Shown: in pieces, positions 23,001 to 35,000 of the stretch
Numbering within the stretch: the first letter of the stretch is position 1
Layout of the letters: each line of letters begins with the position of its first letter
Source: Podocnemis expansa
Lineage: Eukaryota > Chordata > Testudines > Podocnemididae
DNA length: 64,000 bases
NCBI GenBank assembly: GCA_007922195.1
Contig: ML682059.1
Coordinates: forward strand, 9,383,748-9,447,747
Reading direction: 5' to 3'
Translations under genes and position numbers: made by a program
The notes under the pieces: generated by a model
The model's input: the letters and a program-made list of their open reading frames with translations, nothing else
Told to the model about the DNA's origin: nothing
Database searches by the model: none

Positions 23001-26000
23001 TAATATTTGGCCACAGTGCTCTTTGATTCCTTAGCATATTAGCATGAAATTCAGTACTTGAAAAGGTAATGCTACTATTATGAAATGACATTTGTACTAA
23101 GGAGCCCAAGTAATGACTCTGAACAGTTTCCCTTATAAACTTAATTTTGATAGTCCTTTGATCTAACTTTACATCACGTGTAAACTTAGGACAGTTATTT
23201 TTAAATTCAGTAAATTTTAAATTTGGCCTTCTGTCATACTTAAAAGTAGGGTTTTTTTAAACCAAACACTTTTTATTTTAATTACAGTAATATCATTACA
23301 TAATGGTTCATAATTATCAAAGTGCCACTGTATATACTATTAAGTGATTACAAGACCATGTGAGGGGTAAATTTATTACTCATTTGAAGTAACTACATAC
23401 ATACTTATCACTGAATGAAACTATGAAGTAGGCTTATTTCAAAGGTTAAAAAAACTAACCTTTCCTGGCCTAGCCTACTAATAAACCTGTTCTTAGAGCC
23501 AATTAACTTACCATTGGTCAAAAAAAAATATTGCAGCCTTTATATAAATATAATATTCATGCTTTGACTTTTGATACTAATTTGACATGTAATAACTACT
23601 GACTTGGTACTAATTTAAAAGATCACGGTCATTATGTTTGTGACGTTTTTCTTTTGGAGACGCTCAAGAAATTTCTTCTGCAGTCATCTCCTCTCCAAAG
23701 ATATATCCACAAGCTCAGAAGATTTTTAATACATTCTCAGCATCCAGATTATATTGCAATACACCGTCGCATAATGGAAAAGAACAAGCAGTTCAGAAAC
23801 AAACTTACTCTGCAGTCTTGCAAAAGAATAATGAACAGCCTAATGTTAGTTCAAGTGTATCTAAACAAGAAACCATGCAAGAGAGTGGCAGAAATTATCC
23901 TTCCTCCATTCAGGGAACTGGACCTGAAGAGCAAAGGCCAAATAACAAAACTACAGATGTCAAAGAGGTAAAGACAAAGAAATTCCCAACTTTTCTGTTC
24001 TAGAAGTCTTTTGCTTCATTATTTATCAATAAAGTGAACTATTAAAATTAAGTTATTGAAAAACAGAAGTGTTTAATTTTCCCCAGCAAATATCAGTTGG
24101 TGTTCTGTGCACCATCTTTATTCTGCCATGAATGAATGTCCATAACATCCAAAGCCATTTATTATAAAATAGCAGTTTAGCTTGTTCATAATCTGATCTG
24201 ACACTACAGAATGCTGTCATGGACGGACATGCTGTAGGATCGACTGTGTTACTCTCATTGATGCAGTGAAGACTGAGAGAATTGTGAAGTTGACGTACTG
24301 ACTGTGTATGGCAAGGCTCCGTGCTTTGTTGCATAGTGGATCTAAACTCTGCAGCAAGGCCTTCTGATGTCTGCACAGTGTGCAGAATTCTAAGTTGCCC
24401 TGGAATTTCTGCAACAGCTTCAATTTAAGCTGTGATGTAGACAGAGTCTTTGTTGGCAACATTTACATCATTCAAGGGTGTGGCTGTTCCATCTCCTTGA
24501 GTGACAGATCATACCAGCATAGGCAGTCATGTGCACAGTGTTATATCCAGTGGGAGAGCTTCTCCCACCTACATAGCTTATGCCACTTATGAAGGCAGTT
24601 GTTTTATGCGGACAGGAAAACGCTCCTCTGTGGCAGACCACAAGCTCTGCATTAGTGTAGAAGTACTGAAACACTGCTGTATGTACAGGTGTGGCCTTAG
24701 TTAAGAGAGAAAAAAATTGTCATCCTTTTCTGACTCCCTTAAAACTGAAGGAGTGTTTTGTTCCTTACAGTAAATAGACTTGAGACTGTTGCAGGAGTTG
24801 GCAACAGTCCTTTAAGAAAAAGTAGTGAGGCAGATACTCCTTGCTTAACACAATATAGATGGCCTCAGTTTGTTTTTGTAGCTCACATCTTGAGGAGATG
24901 AATGGAATGAGGAGAGGTGAATTCCCATCTTTGCTTCTGCTACTCCTTTGACTGAAAAACCAAACAAGGAGTCCTGTGGCACTTAAAGACTAACAAATGT
25001 ATTTATTGCATGGGCTTTTGTGGGAGAAAATCTCACTTTGTCAGATGCTTAGAAGATGGGGGAATTCTATAAGTTCCCCCATCTGAATGTCTGATGAAGT
25101 GAGATTTTCTCCCATGAAAGGTGATGCAATAAATATATCTGTTAGTCTTTAAGTGCCACAGGACTCCTTGTTTATTTTACTGAACTAGACTAACATGGCT
25201 GCCTGTTTGGATCCTTTGACTGAAGAAAGTTTTATACTGGTGGGTGTTGTGACTTCACAACAGAAAGACGTACTTTTTAAAAATGAAAAATTACAATGTG
25301 TTAAATATTTTAATATGCAGCTAACATTGCAAAAAGACCCTGTTCTTGTAGGTTTCATTAATATAGCTGCTGTTTGCTTCTCTCACTGGATGTTAAGGTT
25401 GTCTGTAAGGATTTCTTCTGTGTATATTTTAATAAGAGCTTTACTCAGTCCCTCCTGCAAATTTTCCTAGCAGCAGACTGAGATAACTGAGCACTGATGC
25501 CTTGGCTAAGTTGAGAGAGGGGCTGCAGTAGTGTCAGGTAGAAATGGGGTATCATTAATCTCTGCTGAAATTCTTAGTAGGGGCTGATTTGAAAAGCTCA
25601 AAAAAGCCATTTTCAGTCACTTACAACTTTTTATTTTTGCACTGCCCAAACCAAGTGGTAGTGTATGTGTATCCAGGGTTTTAAATTCCATTTTTGTTCT
25701 TAACCCTGTTCAAAATAATTACAGCAGTTGTCCCAGGGTAGGGGAGGAAGACATTCTCTCTCAGTGTGTGGGTATTATACAAGAAAAACATTGTTTGCAA
25801 ATTCAAATACTCAAGTTAGAATGTGCTAGAATTAAGGTTGCTTGTCCACTTGCATGCAGGGGCGTTGCTGGCACTGGGCTGAGCCCCAAGTCCCACTGCC
25901 TGAGTCCCAGGTCCGCTGCCGGGCCACCTGCAGCGGCGGCTGCAGTAGCACCCTGAGTCCAAGTGCGCTGAGCCCCAGGTCTTTTCTCGGGACAGCAGAG

Positions 26001-29000
26001 CTTCTGCTTGCATGTACATGTTACTAGTCTTTAGTTATGTGATTACATGCTGGTTTTTCCACAGATTCCTTGCCTTATTCAATGCACAGAATAAGGCTTG
26101 CTCTGGGGATGAATCAAGGTTGTGAAGATGACTATTGTCTGCAGCATCCCATGCTTTATTGGTGGCAGAAGTTGGAAGGCATGTAGTGAATGAGGCAGGG
26201 GATTACAGGAAGGAGAAGGATAGTCTCATGGGAAAAGCAGTTGAATGCTGCTTTGGGATATTGGATTCTGTCCCAGTTTGTGCCACAAAGTTCCTGTGCA
26301 GTGCTAGGCAAGTGACTTTAACCAAGTGATAGGGATGGAGCATGTCAGCCTGGTTAGCACTAGGAACTGAGAGGCTCAAGCATGCACAGTGAAGATAGAA
26401 TTTCTAGAAATCGTGATAGCTGAAGCCTAGGAAATCGCGAAAGAGCTGTACCCTCCTCTTCCCAAAGGCTTATTACACAGGCCAGATTTGGCAGGTTTAC
26501 ACAAGGGGGCAAACCGCGTGTTCTTGGCACAAGGCCACTCCCCTATCAAATATCAAGTCACCCTGCAAACAATAAGGACTCCAGAGCTGTTCAAAGAAAA
26601 GGCTATCAGAAGTTCTTAACATGAGTAGAGTGTATTTTTCCCTTCACTGAGTTTTTTGAAATGTCCTAATTACTTTGATTGCAATATTTCCAAAAACATC
26701 CAACGTGTAGAATTTCAATGGGAGTAGTTCAAGTCTGGCAAAGTTATAAGCAACTGAAAATAGGGTTTCATGATGGGAAATGTCAGGAAACCTTAATTGA
26801 CAGTACTAGCAACCCCACATATAAAGATATTTTATCCTCCCATAACAAAAATAATTAAAAATTTTTTCTGGACAGTTTACCTTCAGGCAGAAGCCAAACA
26901 GGCATTTTCAGATCAAAACTTTTCAGAAGAGAAAATTAGGAACTATAAAGGAAACTGCATCTTTAAAATTAGCTGTTACTGTAATATTAAAATGTTAATT
27001 TCTAGATTTTTTTTAAAAATAAAAATTCAGTTTTGGAGCCAAGATTACTTACTATTGTCCCTTTAAATTCCTCTCTTCACTGCATATCACATTTCTGTAC
27101 TTAAGATTTCATGGACCAAATTGTAAACGTTTGCAGTTCTAGAGCATGAAAGATTTTTTTTTTTTAATTTAGGTGTTTGAAACACATCAAGTAGCAGTTC
27201 AGTCAGCTAATAGTGATCTGTATGAAGCAACACCTATGGAGCGTCTTCTGGACTTAGTGGACAAATATTGGAATGGTCATAAATCACTCCACTGCAATGA
27301 GAAGTTTCTTTGTAAGTAAGAAAAAGGTATTTTAACAGTAGGGATTAGTGGACTACCTAAGATTTTTAGGAGTGACATATCTAAAAAATCCATTATTGGG
27401 ACTTGCTTGGAGATACAGTTCAGAGCTTCTTGTATTAACTCATAGTCTCTAAGGTCAGAAGGGACCAATATGATCATCTAGTCTGACCTCCTGCACAATG
27501 CAGGCCACAAAACCTAACCGACCCACTCCTACAGTGAACCTCAAACCCATAACTGACCTATTAAAGTCCTCAAATCATGATTTAAACACTTTAATACAGA
27601 GACTCAACCAGCAAGTGAGCCATGGCCAATGCTACAGAGGAAGGCAAAAAAAACCAGCTACCAAGCCAGTCTGCCCTGGGGGAAAATTCCTTCCTGACCC
27701 CAAATATGGCGATCAGTTAAACCCTGAGCATGAGGGCAAGTCCACAACAGCCAGTCAAGAAGAACTTCTTTGTAATAACTCAGAACCCACTCGATCCAGT
27801 GCCCCTTCCCAGGTCACTATCATACCCATCACCACTAGTAAAAGACAGACAATGGCCAAGCTACACTGTCCATCATATCATTCCCTCCAGAAACTTATCA
27901 AGCTCGATTTTGAAGGCACCTAAGGTTTTTGCCCCCACCACTTCCCTTGGTAGACTATTCCAGAACTTTACTCCTCTGATGGTTAGGAATCTGCATCTAA
28001 TTTCAAGCCTAAATTTTCTGAAGGACAGTTTGTATCCATTTGTTCTTGTGTCCACATTGGCGCTGTATTCAAATAATTCTTCTCCCTCCCTTGTATTGAT
28101 CCCTCTATAATGTATTTATAAAGAGCAATCATATCTCCTCTCAGCCTTCTTTTGCTCAGACTAAACAAACCAAGCTCTTTAAGTCATCTCTCATAGGAAA
28201 GATTTTCCATTCCACAAATCATCCTTGTAGCCCTTCTTTACGCCTGTTCCAGTTTGACTTCATCTTTCTTAAACATGGGTGACCAGAACTGTACACAATA
28301 CTCCAAGTGAGGTTGCACCAGTGCCTTGTAGAATGGTACTAACACCTCCCTATCTCTACTGGGAATACGCCTTCTGATGCACCCCAGGACTGCATTAGCT
28401 TTTTTCACTGCCACATCGCATTGGCAACTCATTGTCATTCTGTGATCAACCAGTATGCCCAGGTCCTTCTCCTCCCCTGTCACTTCCAGCTGATGCATTC
28501 CCAACTTAAGAAAAGTTCCTGTTATTTGTCCCTAAGTGCATGACCTTGCACTTCCCATTGTTGAATTTCATCCTATTTCTAATGCTGCACTTTACAAGGT
28601 CATCCAAATCATTCTGTATGCTATCCCGATCCTCCTCTGTATTGGTAATACCTCCCAGCCTGGTGTTGTCTGCAAATTTAATTAGCACATTCCCACTTTT
28701 TGTGCCAAGGTCAGTAACGAAAAGGTTCAATAAGATGGGTCCCAGGCCTGATCTTTGGGGAACTCCACTAGTGACCTCCTTCCAGCTAGACAGTGCACCT
28801 TTCACTATGACCCTCTGTAGTCTCCCCTGTAACCAGTTCTTTATCCACCTTTCTATTTTCATATTAATCCCCATGTCCCCCAATTTAACTAATAATTCCC
28901 TGTGTGGAACTGTATCAAATGCCTTGCTGAAATCTTAGTAAATTAGGTCCACTGCATTCCCTTTATCCAAAAAATCTGTTATCTTCTCAAAAAAGAAGAT

Positions 29001-32000
29001 CAGGTTGGTCAGGCATGATCTATCTTTTGTAAAGCCATGTTGTATTTTATCCCAGTTACCATTTCCTCAATATCCTTAAGTACTTTCTCCTTCAAAATTT
29101 TCTCCAAGACCTTGCATACTGCTGAGGCCAAACTAACAGGCCTGTAGTCACCTGGATCACTTTTACTCCCTTTCTTAAAAATAGGGACCACATTAGCAAT
29201 TCTCCAGTCATAAGGTACAACCCCTGTGTTCACCGATACTTTAAAAATCCTTGCTAAAGGGCTGGCAATTTGATGTGCAAGTTCCTTCAAAATTCTTGGA
29301 TGAAGATTATCTGGACCCCTTGATTTAGTTCCATTAAGCTGCTGAAGCTTGGCTTCCACCTCAGATATGGCAATTTCCACTTCTACATTCTCATTCCCAT
29401 TAGCTGCCCTATCTCTGTCCCCTATCTCACCATCACCCTCATTAAAGACAGAGGCAAAGTACTTATTTAGATATTCAGCTATGCCTAGATTATCCTTGAT
29501 CTCTACCCCATCCTCAGTGTATAGTGGTCCAACCTCCTCCTCCTGTGTTTTCTTTCTATTTATATGGCTGAAGAACCTTTTACGATTGGTTTTGATTCCC
29601 TTTGCAAGGTCTAACTCTGCTTGGCTTTTGGCCTTCCTCACTTGATCCCTACATGCTCTGACCTCCAAAAGGTAGTCCTCCTTTCCTATCCCTCCCAACT
29701 TCCACTCCTTGTAGGCCTTGTGTTTCCTCCTAATCACCTGTTTAAGATGTACATTCATCAGATTAACAGATTAGTGTGCTTTCTGGTACTGTGAGTTAGC
29801 TATACAACTCAAATCTAGTGTAGATTAGAGACTCTAGCCTCTGTCTATGGCAGCGTTTCCCAAACTGTGTTCCATGGAACACTGTTGTTCCACACAATGT
29901 GAATCGGTGTTCTGTGAAAGAATTTCATTGCTAGCAATATTTTTCCTTCTAAAATATGAAATTACATCTGTATCAAAAATACTAAGGTCTTTGAATAGTA
30001 TTTAGATTGTAGGTATATGAATAATGAACTAATAATAGTATAGTTATTATGCCACTCATGCTGAAACAAGCTGAATCTAGGATTCCCCCCTGGACCAGCA
30101 TGTATGTGTTTCATCAATATATTCCAAGCCCAAAAGTGTTCTGTGGCCAAATTAGTTTGGGAAACACTGATCTATGGCATTATAATTGCTAGCCAGATTT
30201 CCAGTATCTAATCTGATAGAAATAATCTGTTCACCATGTTGGGTGGAAAAGAGAGGCATAAGTAATTCCATATCAGTGCATAAGATTGCTTTTTCATTGG
30301 ACATGAAAAACGGGTGAATAAAAATATACTATTTCAGTGGTGGTCATAGTCTCAGACTCTGAGATCAGAAAGGACCATTATGATCATCTAGTCTGACTTC
30401 ATGCACAATGCAGGTCACAGAACCTTACTCACCCACTTGAGGAATAAGCCTCTAACCTATGACTGAGTTATTAAAGTCCTCAAATCATTATTTAAGGACT
30501 TTAAATCATAGAGGATTCACTGGTAGATGAGCCATGCCCCATGCTACAGGCCAAACAGGAGTAAAATCTGTCATCCTGAATATTAGACCAGTTAGTTGTG
30601 AATTTAGGGTCAAACTGCCATCTGGCAGCAAACCAGCGTAAAAGGATATAAGGTGCCTTAATATTACTGCATTAGCTAACTCACCTGTTGGAGACCAGCT
30701 CAGAAAGAAAGGCATGTGGGAGAAGAATTTAGTGAAGGTTTGGCTTCCTCACCCTGCCACATGCCAGCTAACATAGCTCTTCTGGCATGCTAGGGAATGT
30801 ATACTGAGCTGGGTATAGACTTGGTACAGTTTATTCCCTTCTTCAGTGATTTACGCTTTGCTTCCTGGGCTGTAGCTCTGCTCCTTATTCTGGGACTACA
30901 ACTGAGCTGTTAGCATGTATGTTACTTGTAAGGGTTAAACAAGGAGTCCTGTGGCACTTAAAGACTATCAAATTTATTTATCATATGAACTTTTGTGGGA
31001 GATAATCCCACTTTGTCAGATACTTTGAAGATGGGGGACCTTACAGAATGGGAGAAAAATAAATGCAGGGAAGTGGTAAGTCATAGGATCAGGTCACACA
31101 GTAACAACAGGTCAAAGCTGTTGTGACGATTCAAACCCTGGGAAGGAACATCTAGAGGAAGATGTGCCAGAAATGCTCTTATGCCTTATATATTGGACAA
31201 ACTGGACAGTCTCTCTGTGCAAAAGAATAAATGGGCACAAATCTGACATCAGAAATCACAACATTTAAAAACCAGTAGGTCAGCTGTTCAGTCTTCCTGA
31301 TTACTGCACTGATGATTTGCTAACTACTAAGCTCAGACATATGAACAACAGCTCAAGGCTTCAAAGAGAAACTGCAGAATTGGAATTCATTTGCAAATTT
31401 GACTGCGCTTCTTCAGGGCTAAATAAGGACATTGGATTTTTTTCTCATTAAAACAGGTGATTTGACCTCATCTTCCTCTGTAAGCTGTTCTCTGGTGTTT
31501 GAATCTTTACAACTGCTTTGATTTGCTGTTAAAGTGTGACTTGATCCCATGATTTTCACTTCCCTGAATTTAGTTTCCTCCCATTCTGTAAATTCCCCCA
31601 TCTTCAAAGCATCTGCCAAAGTGGGATTTTCTCCCACAAAAGTTCATGCAATAAATAAATTTGTTAGTTTTTAAGTGCCACAGGACTCCATGCTTGTTTT
31701 GCTGAACTAGACTAACATTGGTACCTCTTCGTAAGGGATAGTGCTGTTTGTAGGGCTCAGTTCTCCCAACCTTTTAGCAAATCTAAATTCTGCAAGGATT
31801 GGGCTCCTAGTCTGAAGGCCAGGTACTTATGAGATGCAGATTTTCTTTTAAAACTGTATGTGCAATTTTGAGCAAAGTTAAATATCTTTTAAGAAAACAT
31901 AGTCAAACTTGCAGAATCTCATGTCTATTTCTTGGGTGCATGCGTCTGCCAGCTTAAGCCATTTCTCTTAAGTTATCTCCCCCCGCCCCTTTTACTTTTG

Positions 32001-35000
32001 CTACAGTCTCCTATGGAAACAATTCAAAAGGAAATAAATCCATTTTATTTTACCCCCCACGTTAGGTACCCAAATGTTGGATTGATTACTGTCTGTGTTG
32101 CTAAGGTGCTTAAATAATTTAACTTTCACCTTTGCAGACAGGTCTAAAAATGGTGTGGAAGATGTGAATAAGGAAGTGTCATTTGCCCCATTCACTTACA
32201 CATGAACTAGTGAGGTCACTCAGTGAAACTAGTAGAAGCTCAAAGTTACAAATGCCTCAGGAATGGAGGTTGTTCAGAACTTTGAAAATGACTGTTTTCA
32301 GAAGTTTCCAACTGAACAGTGACTTAATAGAGCCTTGAAATTTTACTGTGCTGAAGCAAAATGCTGCTTTTTCTGTAGTTTTAGTAGTTTAACAATACTG
32401 TACTGTATTTACTCTGCTGCTCTCTGATTTCATGCTTTTAGTTCTAAATGAAATGTGTGGTTGACTGTTCAGTTCTTCACTTTGGTGTTCATAACTCTAA
32501 GCCTCTATTGAAACAAGAGGCAAGTTTAAGAACAAAAGGAAGTACTACTTCACACAGTAAACAGTCAACCTGTGAAACTCATTCAAAAAAGACTTAGGTC
32601 AGCTGTTCCCAACCTTTTTGAGGCTGGGGACCCCTTTTTTAATTAAAAAAAAAGTTTGGCTGCCCCTCCCCAGGCTGGAATTTTTGTGTGGTGCCACTGC
32701 TGCAGGGCACCATGTGTCCCCCGAGGGCAGAATGCAGATCCTGCTGGCAGAACAAGGCCCCCAGCACTCCGGGGGAGTTCCCCTGCCCCTGCCCCTTCTC
32801 CCAAGTCTTCCCTGCCTGCTCGCTCTACCAGCCCCCCATTCTCTCCCAATACCTCCAGAAGGCCCCTTCCCCCACCTTACCTGGCTGGAGCTGCCGGCAC
32901 CTGGCCATCCCCAAGCAGCTCTCCCTGAGCATCTTCTAAGCATGCTCAGAGCGTGGGAGTTTTAAAAACTCTCTGTCTGGGGGAAGCTCCATGCTGGCCA
33001 TAAGCCTGGGTCTCCATGGGAACCCGAGACCCTGGTGGCATCCGGCTCCAGCTCCCAGCATCTCTGTGGACCCCTTGAACCCACTCTACAGCCCACCCCC
33101 CAGGGGTCTGCAGACCCCAGTTTGGGGACCACTGACTTTGATAAGTTCATGGTCCATCAATTCCTGTTAGCCAAGACAATCAGGGATGCAACTCCTGCTT
33201 CTGTGTGTCCTAAGCCTCTAAAATGGTAGAAACTGGGAGTGGATGATAGAAGATAGATTATTTGATAATTACCCTGTTATGTTCATTCTCTCTGAAGCAT
33301 CTGGCATTGGCAACTGTTGGAAGATGGGATGGGAGCTAAATGGAAAAATGTGCAACAAGTAGGGCTACTGAATGTGGTGCTTTTTGTAAAAATTCCATTG
33401 TGTGTTTTTGTGACAGTGTATTTCTGCATCCACACCCGACAGCCTATTATAAAAATCTTCGACAATGGGTGCCTTACAGGGTGTCATTTGAAGACTCCAT
33501 TTGCTGGTCATTATTGTCTTGATAAAATGTATGTGACAACATTGGATGTGAAGTCACAGTATTCCATTACATGTTGTTAAACATGTTCCCAGACTGAGTT
33601 TGGCAAACCAGTTAGTCTCAGACAAAGGAATTTGTGCTCTGCTTAGTATGTATTTAAGCAGTAAACAGTTATTGAGCAAGAAGGGGGAGGAGGAAAGGAT
33701 GCTCAAAAGGGTGAGGAAAAGCATCAAGGTACATCCTTGGCTGTAGACTTTGTCTCCTGAATGTGATGTTCGTCAAGAGGAGGACTGACACTATAAAAAG
33801 GGGAGACAAACAACCTAAGTAATCCCCTTTCTCCTCTTATTATATTCATGGCACTAAAAGCAACAATGGAAGGGGTCCTGATCTAAAACTTAGTCAGTAA
33901 AACTTCTTGAAAGACTATGAAGAGAAGTTTTGCTTGGCTCTGATATAATTTATTTTCTTGTAACCATTTTTTTTACCTTTATTCCTCATTGCTTATCCTC
34001 ACTTAAAATCCATCTTTGTAATTTAGCTTGTTTTATCTGATCCAGTATATTTAAACTGAAATTTTAGGAAGTTTCATTGGAAGTGGCAAGTTCATAGAAT
34101 CATAGGGTTGGAAGGGACCTCATAGGTCATCTAGTCCAACCCCCTGCCAAAGACAGGACCACTCCCACTGAACCATCGCAGTCATGGTTTTGTCCAGCCG
34201 GGCCTTAAACACCTCCAAAGATGGAGATTTCACCACCTCCCTCGGCAGCTCATTCTGATGCTTCACCACTCGCCTAGTAAAAAAGTTTTTTCTAATACCC
34301 AGCCTCGACCTCCCTAACCGCAACTTGAGACCATTGCTCCTCGTTCTGTCCTCTTATTACTGAGAAGAGTCAAGCTCCATCTTCCTTAGAGCATCCCTTC
34401 AAGTAGTTGAAGGTTGCTATCAAATCCTCCCTTAATCTTCTCTTCTGCAGACTAAATAAGCCTAATGCTTTCAGTCTTTCCTCATAGGGCTTGTGCTCCA
34501 GCCCTTTAATCATTTTGGTTGCCCTCCTCTGAACTCTCTCTAGCCATGTCCCTGTCTTTTTTGTAGTGGGGAGCCCAAAACTGAACACAGTGTTCTAGAT
34601 GTGGCCTTACCAGTGTAGAATAGAGGGGAATGATCACATCCCTTGATCTGCTGGTAATACTTCTTTTGATGCACCCCAGTATGCCATTGGCCTTTTTGGC
34701 AGCAAGAGCACACTGCTGACTCATATCTAGCTTCCCATCCACCATGACCCCCAGGTCCTTTTCTACACTGCTGCTACTTAACTGAATGTTTCCCAGCCTG
34801 TAGTGGTGCATGGGTTTTTTCGTCCCACGTGCAGGATTTTACACTTGTCCTTCTTGAACCTCATAAGATTTCTATTGGCCCACTGTTCCAATTTACCTAG
34901 ATCTCCCTGAATCCTGTCCTTGCCCTCCAACGTGTCTACTGTTCCCCCCAGCTTGGTGTCATCCGCAAACTTACTGAGAATGAAGTTATGTTGCTTTAAT

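Noticed and set aside
23654..23971. 105-codon frame as an independent small gene
   Set aside because: It coincides with CEP72 exon 9 and its splice sites; no independent promoter or ATG at the start. Kept only as a low-interest observation.
32599..32965. Overlapping open frames of 68-115 codons on both strands
   Set aside because: They fall inside the C-rich hAT MITE at 32600-33134.
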